NCBI GenBank assembly: GCA_900551205.1
Contig: URUW01000027.1
Location: 1-13,077, forward strand
DNA from: an uncultured Collinsella sp.
GTDB taxonomy: Bacteria > Actinomycetota > Coriobacteriia > Coriobacteriales > Coriobacteriaceae
Length of the DNA stretch: 13,077 bases
Direction of reading: 5' to 3'
The notes under the pieces were generated by a model, which was given only the letters and a program-made list of their open reading frames with translations, searched no databases and was not told the origin of the DNA. Below are positions 1-8,105 of the stretch, in pieces (the first letter of the stretch is position 1; every line of letters begins with the position of its first letter). Both the position numbers and the translations under genes were made by a program.

Positions 1-83
1 AGTTTGAGCGCGGAGTTCTTGGCGCCCGAGACGGGCACGGAGCCTCCGATGGCGTGGCCACCCTCAACGCGGATAATATCCAA
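1..83 (-). CDS. murA: UDP-N-acetylglucosamine 1-carboxyvinyltransferase MurA, N-terminal fragment
   Basis: This is the first 27 codons of MurA; the rest lies beyond the left edge. MurA transfers enolpyruvate from PEP to UDP-GlcNAc, the first committed step of peptidoglycan synthesis, in the cytoplasm. The visible protein has the family's opening pattern: IRVEGG at 4-9, a short Gly-rich turn, then VPVSGAKNSALK. Lys22 and Asn23 fall at the positions known for the conserved UDP-GlcNAc-binding K-N pair. I chose the TTG at 83-81 because GAAAGGG lies 6 bases upstream and the protein then starts at the usual family position. The gene follows atpC on the same strand after an 88-base gap that contains a terminator; the terminator's U-tract touches the MurA ribosome binding site. 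murA genes lie near the end of atp operons in other Gram-positives such as Bacillus, which supports the call. Confidence 0.9.
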   Translation of the reverse strand, partial: MDIIRVEGGHAIGGSVPVSGAKNSALK

Positions 84-96
84 GGTCTACCCTTTC

Positions 97-135
97 AAAA
101 AGCATGCCCGGGGTGGCTGGGCCATCCCGGGCATG
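97..135 (-). terminator. Rho-independent terminator of the atp operon
   Basis: Bases 103-116 pair with 122-135 (14 bp, one G-U pair, outer core CATGCCCGGG/CCCGGGCATG) around a 5-base loop. On the minus strand the stem is followed by C and five T (101-97). It lies 37 bases after the atpC stop, in the right orientation to end the operon. The T-run runs directly into GAAAGGG, the ribosome binding site of murA. A smaller perfect 5-bp hairpin (140-144 with 153-157) sits just upstream. Confidence 0.9.
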
Positions 136-171
136 ATGTGTTCGCAAATGGTCGAACGCTAAATCGTTTGA

Positions 172-564
172 CTATTGGGCAAGCTTGAGCTTACACCATG
201 CGATTTCATTATAGAGGTAGGCGCGGCGTGCATCATCCTCCGACAAATTACCCAGCTTCTCTTCAAAACCTTGAATATCAGCTTTAAGCTTGTCGGCATC
301 GACGGTCGCCAAATCGCAAGCGCGCTCGGCGAGAACGGTCACGACATCGTCCGCAACCTGGGCATAGCCGCCGGCCACGGCAAACGTGTGGTCGACAGTG
401 CCCATGGCCTTATCGGAAACGCGAACGTAACCGCGGTCGATCGTGCAGATCTCGCTGGAGTGAGCAGGCAGGACGCCAAACTCGCCATCCGTGGACGGAA
501 TCGACACAAACGCAGCGTCGCCCTCATAGGCGCAGCTCACGGGGCACACGATGCGGATACGCAT
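172..564 (-). CDS. atpC: F1Fo ATP synthase epsilon subunit AtpC
   Basis: 130 residues, a normal length for epsilon. The N-terminal beta-sandwich domain (about 1-85) has the hallmark GEFGVLPAHS at 28-37 and AVAGGYAQV at 62-70. The C-terminal part (about 88-130) is the helical hairpin that can extend into F1 and inhibit hydrolysis; its predicted helices begin at TVDADKLKAD. Epsilon joins gamma in the central stalk and couples rotation to catalysis. The ATG start at 564 is 3 bases past the atpD stop and is preceded by GGGGGAGAAG, which lies inside the end of atpD, so the two genes are very likely translationally coupled. It is the last gene of the operon, and a strong terminator follows. I see nothing unusual in it. 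Confidence 0.95.
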   Translation of the reverse strand: MRIRIVCPVSCAYEGDAAFVSIPSTDGEFGVLPAHSSEICTIDRGYVRVSDKAMGTVDHTFAVAGGYAQVADDVVTVLAERACDLATVDADKLKADIQGFEEKLGNLSEDDARRAYLYNEIAWCKLKLAQ

Positions 565-567
565 AAC

Positions 568-2930
<2,363 letters not shown>

Positions 2931-2935
2931 GGGGC

Positions 2936-4533
2936 TTAGTTCTCCTCTGATCCAGAAACATCCGAATGGTGCTTGGCCATGAACTGCTGCTTGAAGTCGC
3001 CGATGACGCGCAAGAGCTCAGCCTTGGTGTCATCATCGATCTTCTTGGCGCGAACCTTGTCGAGCAGCGAACCAAAGCCATTGTCCATGTACTCGATGAG
3101 CTCGGCACGGAAGGGCAGCACGTCGGCGATCTCCAGGTCATCCAGGAAGCCCTCGTTGCCAGCGAACAGCGTAACGATCTGCTCGCCAACCTCAAACGGC
3201 TTGTAACGCGGCTGCTTCAGGAGCTCGGTCATGCGAGCACCATGGGTCAGCTGCTTCTGAGTAGCCTCGTCGAGGTCGGAGCCGAACTGCGTAAAGCCAG
3301 CGAGCTCCTGTACGAAGCGAGGTCCAGGCGAAGGTTGCCGGCAACCTGCTTCATAGCCTTGGTCTGCGCATCGCCACCGACGCGGGACACGGAGATGCCC
3401 ACGTCGACTGCCGGGCGCTGACCCTGGAAGAAGAGCTCGGACTGCAGGTAGATCTGACCATCGGTAATGGAAATGACGTTGGTCGGAATGTAGGCCGAGA
3501 CGTCGCCGTCCTGGGTCTCGATGATCGGCAGTGCCGTCATGGAGCCGTAACCGTTCTTCTTGGACATCTTGACGGCACGCTCGAGCAGACGAGAGTGCAG
3601 GTAGAAGATGTCGCCAGGATAGGCCTCGCGTCCGGGCGGACGATGCAGCGTCAGCGACATCTGACGGTAGGCCACAGCCTGCTTGGACAGGTCGTCGTAG
3701 ATGACGAGCACGTGGCCGCCGGGGTTGGTCTCGCTGGCGGGCTTGCCGTCCTCGCCGTTGTACATGAAGAACTCGCCGATAGCGGCACCGGCCATAGGCG
3801 CGATGTACTGCATAGGGGCGGAATCGGCAGCGGTGGCCGAAACGATGATGGTGTAGTCGAGCGCACCGTGCTGAGCGAGGGTCTCGCGGATGTTGGCAAC
3901 CGTGGAGGCCTTCTGGCCGATGGCGACATAGATGCAGACCATGCCCTTGCCGCGCTGGTTGAGGATAGCGTCGATGGCGATGGCGGTCTTACCGGTCTTA
4001 CGGTCGCCGATGATGAGCTCACGCTGACCGCGGCCAATAGGCACCATGGAGTCGATAGCGAGCAGACCGGTCTGAACCGGCTCGCACACCGGGGTACGAT
4101 CGATGACGCCGGGAGCCTTGAACTCGATGGGGCGACGGTGCGTGGCGACGATGTCGCCCAGGCCGTCGATGGGCTGGCCGAGCGGATTGACGACGCGGCC
4201 GAGCATGGCACGGCTCACGGGGATATCCATAATGCGGCCAGTGGTGCGGCACTCGTCGCCTTCCTTGATGGAGTCGACGGCACCGAACAGAACGGCGCCG
4301 ACCTCGTCACGGTCAAGGTTCTGGGCAAGGCCGAAGACGGTCTCACCGGTATCGGAGCTCTTGAACTCCAGAAGCTCGCCTGCCATGGCGCTCTTGAGGC
4401 CGGAGACGCGCGCGATGCCGTCGCCTACCTCGTCGACCGTTGAAACCTCATGCGTATCGACCGTCGCGGAGAGGCTCGTGAGCTGCTCCTGCAGTTTCTT
4501 GGCGATATCCTGGGCATTGAGGGTTTCGGACAT
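2936..4533 (-). pseudogene. atpA: F1Fo ATP synthase alpha subunit AtpA, split by a one-base frameshift
   Basis: Alpha is the non-catalytic nucleotide-binding F1 subunit. From the ATG at 4533 (GGAGGTG upstream; one-base overlap with atpH) the frame gives 428 residues: Walker A GDRKTGKT at 176-183, [11 protein letters not shown] at 330-340, and VSRVGG at 382-387 with the arginine finger Arg384. It then stops at 3247. After Tyr408 (codon 3312-3310) the reading is out of register: the two bases at 3309-3308 are followed, in a different frame, by [17 protein letters not shown] and the rest of a normal alpha C-terminus to the TAA at 2936. Restoring one base near 3307-3309 gives exactly 532 residues, a plausible full length. 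No slippery heptamer is visible, so programmed frameshifting is unlikely. Sequencing error or a recent deletion fits better. A small insertion near 258-272 ([15 protein letters not shown]) looks lineage-specific. Confidence 0.9.
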
Positions 4534-5009
4534 TAGGCTTCACCTCCGTACGAATTAGCAGAGTTTGCGAGGGTCTCCTGCGCGATGCGCAGCTGCGTCT
4601 TGACGGAAATATCACGACGCTCGCCGCGGGCCTCGAGCACCAGGCCGCCCACGATAGACGGGTCGACCTGCTCGATAAGGAATACCTTGCGGCCGAAGTC
4701 CTGCTCGCATTTCTTAGTGATGGTTTGACGCAGCTCGTCGTCGAGCGGGATCGCCGTGGTGACGGTCACGCCCACTACATCCTCGTCTTCCTCGGCAACA
4801 TACTTAAAGGCAGCTGCCACCTTGGGAAGAAGGTCGAGCTGGTCGCGCTTGGACATGGTGTCGAGCACGGCGATGATCTCGGGGCTGGCAGAAGCCAAGC
4901 GCTCGATCATCTCGAGGTCCTCGAACACATGGTTCTCGGCCTTAGCGGCTTCCAGAAGGGAGCGCGCGTAGGTCTCGAGCACCTTGTCCTGATAGCGGCT
5001 AGTCGGCAT
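4533..5009 (-). CDS. atpH: F1Fo ATP synthase delta subunit AtpH
   Basis: 158 residues, slightly short for delta (usually about 170-180) but complete at both ends. Delta sits on top of F1 and ties it to the peripheral stalk formed by the b subunits. The N-terminal helical domain starts with [17 protein letters not shown] (6-22), and the C-terminal half has the recognisable segment [21 protein letters not shown]. The predicted start, ATG at 5009, lies inside the end of atpF, an 11-base overlap. The upstream ribosome binding site is weak (AGGT about 9 bases away), so translation probably depends on coupling to atpF. The stop shares one base with the atpA start (TAATG). Identification rests on the C-terminal motif plus the position between atpF and atpA. 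Confidence 0.94.
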   Translation of the reverse strand: MPTSRYQDKVLETYARSLLEAAKAENHVFEDLEMIERLASASPEIIAVLDTMSKRDQLDLLPKVAAAFKYVAEEDEDVVGVTVTTAIPLDDELRQTITKKCEQDFGRKVFLIEQVDPSIVGGLVLEARGERRDISVKTQLRIAQETLANSANSYGGEA

Positions 5010-5601
5010 TCAGGCTACCTGCTTCCTGGATGTAGCGCTCGATGAGCTTCTTCTGCTCGGTCTCGTCCTCGAGTGCCTCGCCCACGATCTTGGTGGCGAC
5101 GGCAACGGACAGGTCGGCGATGGAGCTCGCGGCACCGGCGTAAATGGACTTGCGCTCGTCCTCGACGGTCGTATGGGCCTTGGCGATGATCTCCTCGGCC
5201 TCCTTGTGAGCAGCCTCGATGATACGGGCGCGCTCGGACTCGGCGTCCTTACGGGCCTCGAGAACGATGTCGGCAGCCTGACGACGGGCGTCGGTGACGA
5301 TCGAGTCGGACTCAGCGCGCTTGGCGATAGCCTCCTGCTTGGTCTTCTCGGCCTCGTCGAGGCTCTCCTCGATCTTCTTGCCGCGCTCCTCCATGGTTTT
5401 CATGATGCCCGGCAGGGCGACCTTGGCCAGCACGATCCAGATAATCAGGAAGGCGATAAGCGCCGGGATGAACTCCGCCATCTTAGGGATGAGGATGTCC
5501 GCACCGGCAGCGCCGTCCTCGGCGAACGCGGAAACCGGCATGAGCAGCGCGGCCGCGGACGCGGAGAGTGCGATCGCGCTCTTCTGGGATGAAAGATTCA
5601 T
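4999..5601 (-). CDS. atpF: F1Fo ATP synthase b subunit AtpF
   Basis: 200 residues. Subunit b forms the peripheral stalk: one membrane helix and a long coiled coil that reaches delta. The membrane helix is at about 43-64 (EFIPALIAFLIIWIVLAKVA). It is followed by a charged heptad-like region rich in E, K, A and R to about 160, then a delta-binding C-terminus. Unusually, residues 1-27 look like a cleavable signal peptide: polar and basic start (SSQKSAI), hydrophobic core (ALSASAAALLM) and an A-F-A cleavage motif before EDG. Most b subunits have only a few residues before the membrane helix. The ATG at 5601 has GGAGCG about 9 bases upstream. The gene starts 15 bases after the atpE stop and overlaps atpH by 11 bases. 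The family call is secure; processing is an inference. Confidence 0.95.
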   Translation of the reverse strand: MNLSSQKSAIALSASAAALLMPVSAFAEDGAAGADILIPKMAEFIPALIAFLIIWIVLAKVALPGIMKTMEERGKKIEESLDEAEKTKQEAIAKRAESDSIVTDARRQAADIVLEARKDAESERARIIEAAHKEAEEIIAKAHTTVEDERKSIYAGAASSIADLSVAVATKIVGEALEDETEQKKLIERYIQEAGSLNAD

Positions 5602-5616
5602 ACTTGACGCTCCGTG

Positions 5617-5811
5617 CTATTTAACGATCAGCGCGACAACGAAGCCGATCAGAGCCAGAGCCTCGCCGAAGGCGGAGCCCATAATGAAGACGGTGAACAC
5701 GCGGCCCTGGACCTCAGGCTGACGGGCCATAGCACCCGTAGCACCCAGAGCAGACAGGCCGATAGCAAGACCAGCGCCGATAACACCGAGACCGTAACCG
5801 ATAACTCCCAC
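5617..5811 (-). CDS. atpE: F1Fo ATP synthase c subunit AtpE
   Basis: 64 residues, at the short end for the c-ring proteolipid. Two membrane helices flank the conserved polar loop ARQPE (29-33). Helix 1 is Gly/Ala-rich (GLGVIGAGLAIGL), as required for ring packing. Helix 2 carries the ion-binding carboxylate Glu50 in GEALALIG. The start is GTG at 5811-5809: AAAGGAGGAATC gives a near-perfect ribosome binding site 4-5 bases upstream, and the frame meets a stop codon a few codons further up. Aligned by ARQPE to the sodium-binding Ilyobacter c subunit, the Gln ligand position is Ile17 and the Ser after the Glu is Ala51, so proton coupling is inferred. The strong ribosome binding site fits the many copies of c per complex. 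Confidence 0.96.
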   Translation of the reverse strand: MGVIGYGLGVIGAGLAIGLSALGATGAMARQPEVQGRVFTVFIMGSAFGEALALIGFVVALIVK

Positions 5812-5827
5812 GATTCCTCCTTTGTCG

Positions 5828-5847
5828 TGCGTGTCTTATTTCACGCA
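5828..5847 (-). other. Hairpin upstream of the atpE ribosome binding site
   Basis: TGCGTG (5828-5833) and CACGCA (5842-5847) form a perfect 6-bp stem with an 8-base AT-rich loop, ending 6 bases before the AAAGGAGG of atpE. It lies in the only sizeable intercistronic gap of the atp operon (124 bases, 5812-5935). A weaker GCCGG/CCGGC pairing is possible further upstream around 5867-5894. A role in setting the high translation or stability of the c-subunit message is inferred only. Confidence 0.4.
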
Positions 5848-5935
5848 GGATAACCTTTTTATAACTGCCGGGCTCCATGGGTACGGGCACCGGCGGTTTA
5901 ACGAATTGCCTTACCTTTAAGGCGCGAACGGAAGA

Positions 5936-6739
5936 CTACTCCTCCTCCGCGACCTCCTCTGCCTCAGAGACATACACGGCGGTAAGGACCGTGAAGACGT
6001 AAGCCTGGATAGCGCCGACCACAAGCTCGATCGCATAGATCAGGATGAGGATGGCAAGCCAGGCCAGCGAAGGCAGGGCGCCGACGGCGTGCGCCGCGGA
6101 AACCTGCTGAAGCAGCGGCTGCATGAACATGCTCGCCATGATGGCGAACGAGCCCATGACCACGTGTCCTGCGAACATGTTGCAGAACAGACGGACGGCG
6201 AGCGTGATGAGGCGCAGGAAGGTCGAGAAAAGCTCGACGACCCACACGAGCACGTTCATCGGGAAGCTCACGCCCTGCGGGGCGAGGCTCTTGATGTAGC
6301 CGATCACGCCGTGAGCCTTGCATCCGTAGTAGATGAAGTACACGAAGGCGAAAATGGCGAGTGCGGCGGTGGAGCCGATTGCGCCGGTGCCGGGCTTCAT
6401 TCCCGGGATCAGGCCGATCATGTTATTGATCAGGATGAACAGGAAAAGCGAGCACAGGAACGGGAAGTGCTTCTTCCAGTTCTCACCCACGACGCCCTTG
6501 CCGATATCGTTCTCGACGTACTCGATGATGTACTCGAAACCGTTGACGAAGAAGCCCTTGGGAACCAGGGTCTGCTTCTTCTTGAACACGGCCAGGACGA
6601 TCAGGAGCACGATCGTGGAGACGATCAGCCAAAACGAGTACTGCGTGATGCCGCAGCTCAGATCGCCCACGACAGGGGTGGAGCTGAACTCGCTGACCAG
6701 ATGATTAATCTCATCAGGCAGCTTTTCAAAAATTTCCAC
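5936..6739 (-). CDS. atpB: F1Fo ATP synthase a subunit AtpB
   Basis: 267 residues, a polytopic membrane protein. Subunit a forms the two proton half-channels next to the c-ring. Hydrophobic segments are visible at about 35-52, 93-111, 121-139, 162-181, 188-207 and 226-258. The essential arginine facing the c-ring carboxylate is Arg183, in the signature AVRLFCNMFAGH (181-192). The last helices carry Glu238 and Gln245 within ELVVGAIQAYVFTVLTAVYV, matching the conserved QAFIFTVLT-like motif of the family. The C-terminus is acidic (EAEEVAEEE). The start is GTG at 6739-6737 with AAAGGT about 6 bases upstream, 3 bases after the stop of the preceding small membrane gene. A 124-base gap separates it from atpE. 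Confidence 0.96.
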   Translation of the reverse strand: MEIFEKLPDEINHLVSEFSSTPVVGDLSCGITQYSFWLIVSTIVLLIVLAVFKKKQTLVPKGFFVNGFEYIIEYVENDIGKGVVGENWKKHFPFLCSLFLFILINNMIGLIPGMKPGTGAIGSTAALAIFAFVYFIYYGCKAHGVIGYIKSLAPQGVSFPMNVLVWVVELFSTFLRLITLAVRLFCNMFAGHVVMGSFAIMASMFMQPLLQQVSAAHAVGALPSLAWLAILILIYAIELVVGAIQAYVFTVLTAVYVSEAEEVAEEE

Positions 6740-6742
6740 GAC

Positions 6743-7054
6743 TTACCTTTCGACCTCATGAGGATCTCGCAGCGCCTTGGCGACACGAACCGCGCAGGCA
6801 GCCATAAAGGCCACGAAGCCGATCGCCTCGCCCAGGAGGAACATGCGAAATGCCTCTCCGAACAACACAAACACAACCAAGGTAAAGACGAGCAGGGCGA
6901 TTGCCGAGACCGCCAGACTCACCATACCCTTGAGCATGTCCGCATTCTGCTTATCGTCAAGAACCGGCTTGAGCGTAAAGACAAAGGGAAGGAAGGCAAT
7001 TGCGCCCGCGATGGCGCCTGCAACGATAGCGAGCAGATCGGCTATCTGAAACAC
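6743..7054 (-). CDS. Small membrane protein, AtpI-like, first gene of the atp operon
   Basis: 103 residues from the GTG at 7054 with three hydrophobic segments (about 7-28, 43-65 and 72-92), a basic stretch between helix 3 and the end (RVAKALRDPHEVER), and no catalytic motif that I recognise. It lies directly before atpB, 3 bases apart, where atpI (a c-ring assembly and cation-related factor) or another small membrane protein usually sits, so AtpI-like is a position-based call. Start choice: the frame is open to a TTG at 7129, but that lies upstream of the predicted -10 box. GTG at 7054 has GAGG 6 bases upstream. GTG at 7066 is an alternative with AAAAAGG placed rather close. Sequence resemblance to characterised AtpI proteins is not obvious to me. 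Confidence 0.7.
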   Translation of the reverse strand: MFQIADLLAIVAGAIAGAIAFLPFVFTLKPVLDDKQNADMLKGMVSLAVSAIALLVFTLVVFVLFGEAFRMFLLGEAIGFVAFMAACAVRVAKALRDPHEVER

Positions 7055-7115
7055 TGGCGTCCTCACTTTCCTTTTTAACGCCTCACAGAACAGTTCCCGC
7101 CAAACATTGGTGAAT

Positions 7116-7143
7116 ATTGTACGAGCCAATCGCTAAAGTACAA
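7116..7143 (-). promoter_or_regulatory. Predicted sigma70-type promoter of the atp operon
   Basis: On the minus strand, TTGTAC (7143-7138) and TACAAT (7121-7116) are 16 bases apart. The -10 box matches consensus at 5 of 6 positions; the -35 keeps TTG. Transcription would start near 7109, giving a leader of about 55 bases before the GTG at 7054. It lies in the gap between upp and the atp genes, where a promoter is expected. Confidence 0.6.
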
Positions 7144-7258
7144 CCGAAAAAGCATCGGTTAATACGCACCTGTTCGTTTTCTTAAGACCTTCTTTATGCC
7201 GCAGGTACGGTAATACGTTTTTCTCGAACCCTGCAGGGCAAAACGTCCGTTAACAGGA

Positions 7259-7293
7259 GTGCGCGCGGTCGCCTTTTGTTCGTCCGCGCGCAC
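7259..7293 (-). terminator. GC-rich hairpin downstream of upp, possible terminator lacking a U-tract
   Basis: GTGCGCGCGG (7259-7268) and CCGCGCGCAC (7284-7293) form a perfect 10-bp stem; a further C-G and G-C pair can form inside after one T-T mismatch. It lies 41 bases after the upp stop. No U-run follows directly on the minus strand (a TTTT appears about 15 bases later), so it is not canonical. U-poor terminators are known in high-GC actinobacteria. Its position before the atp promoter suits transcription termination or mRNA end protection. Confidence 0.5.
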
Positions 7294-7334
7294 CGTTTCT
7301 TCGTATTTGCAGCCGCGGCCGTTTAGCCCAGCGA

Positions 7335-7982
7335 CTAGAGCGTGCCGTAGATGCGGTCGCCGGCGTCGCCGAGGCCGGGAACGATGTAGGCAGCCTCGTT
7401 GAGATGGTCGTCGATGGCGCAGGTATAGATATGCACATCTGGGTCCTTCTCGGTCAGCGACTTGAGGCCCTCGGGGGCCGCGACGATGCACAGCATGCGG
7501 ATGTCCTTGACACCGCGCCCGCGCAGGTAGCTGATGGCCATCTCGGCCGAACCGCCCGTGGCAAGCATGGGGTCGACAACCAGGCAGATACGCTGGTCGA
7601 TATCCTTGGGCATCTTGCAGTAATACTCGTGCGGCTCGTGGGTGACCTCGTCGCGCTCCATGCCGATGTGGCCCACGCGAGCGGAGGGCACCAGGTCGAG
7701 GATGCCGTCGACCATGCCAAGGCCCGCACGCAGGATGGGCACGATGGCGAGTTTCTTGCCGGCAAGCTGTTTGAACGTGGCGGTAGTGATGGGGGTCTCG
7801 ACCTCGACGTCTTCCATAGGCAGGTCGCGCATGGCCTCGTAGCCGTCAAAAAGCGCGAGTTCGCGCACGAGCTGGCGGAACTGGTTGGTGCCGGTGTTTT
7901 TGTCGCGCAGGATCGACAGCTTGTGCTGGACGAGCGGGTGATCGACAAGCGTCACACGGGACGCATCGTAGGTGACGGTCAT
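7335..7982 (-). CDS. upp: Uracil phosphoribosyltransferase Upp
   Basis: 215 residues, near the family's usual 208-210. Upp converts uracil and PRPP to UMP in pyrimidine salvage, in the cytoplasm. The PRPP-binding loop [11 protein letters not shown] is at 136-146, RAGLGM at 85-90, and the uracil-binding C-terminal signature [12 protein letters not shown] at 203-214. The N-terminal [16 protein letters not shown] is also typical. The ATG at 7982 is chosen because GAAAGGGG lies 10 bases upstream and the protein then begins at the family position. The open frame continues upstream, but those residues do not look like Upp. The gene follows glpK on the same strand after 123 bases that hold two small hairpins. 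I see no PyrR-binding consensus in the leader. Confidence 0.96.
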   Translation of the reverse strand: MTVTYDASRVTLVDHPLVQHKLSILRDKNTGTNQFRQLVRELALFDGYEAMRDLPMEDVEVETPITTATFKQLAGKKLAIVPILRAGLGMVDGILDLVPSARVGHIGMERDEVTHEPHEYYCKMPKDIDQRICLVVDPMLATGGSAEMAISYLRGRGVKDIRMLCIVAAPEGLKSLTEKDPDVHIYTCAIDDHLNEAAYIVPGLGDAGDRIYGTL

Positions 7983-8005
7983 GGATTGATTGCCCCTTTC
8001 GTTGC

Positions 8006-8033
8006 GGCCGCAAAACGGCCTTGCTGACAAGGC
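8006..8033 (-). other. Two overlapping small hairpins in the upp leader
   Basis: GCCTTG/CAAGGC (8018-8023 with 8028-8033, 4-base loop) is a perfect 6-bp stem. CGGCC (8016-8020) can instead pair with GGCCG (8006-8010) across a 5-base loop. They share bases 8018-8020, so they are mutually exclusive. They end just before the GAAAGGGG of upp. The exclusive pairing is what an attenuator or translation switch would need, but no U-tract or ligand motif is seen. Confidence 0.35.
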
Positions 8034-8105
8034 GCGCAGCAATGTTGCCGCCGCACGCCATGCATTAGTTTAGCGGTTTGTTGTATCGAGCAGCCCATCG
8101 CAGCC

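Noticed and set aside
3300..3312. Programmed ribosomal frameshifting in atpA
   Set aside because: The change needed is -1, but no slippery heptamer or nearby stimulatory structure is apparent, and AtpA is not known to be recoded.
7055..7129. TTG at 7129 as start of the AtpI-like gene
   Set aside because: It lies upstream of the predicted -10 box and has no ribosome binding site; GTG at 7054 has both leader and GAGG.
7215..7250. Possible tRNA or structured RNA between upp and atp (GGTTCGAG on the minus strand; ACGTTTT/AAAACGT pairing plus ACGG/CCGT)
   Set aside because: The GTTCGA string has no flanking T-stem and no acceptor, D or anticodon arms can be drawn. The pairing has a 4-base bulge and an A/T-rich stem, so it is not persuasive as a functional RNA.
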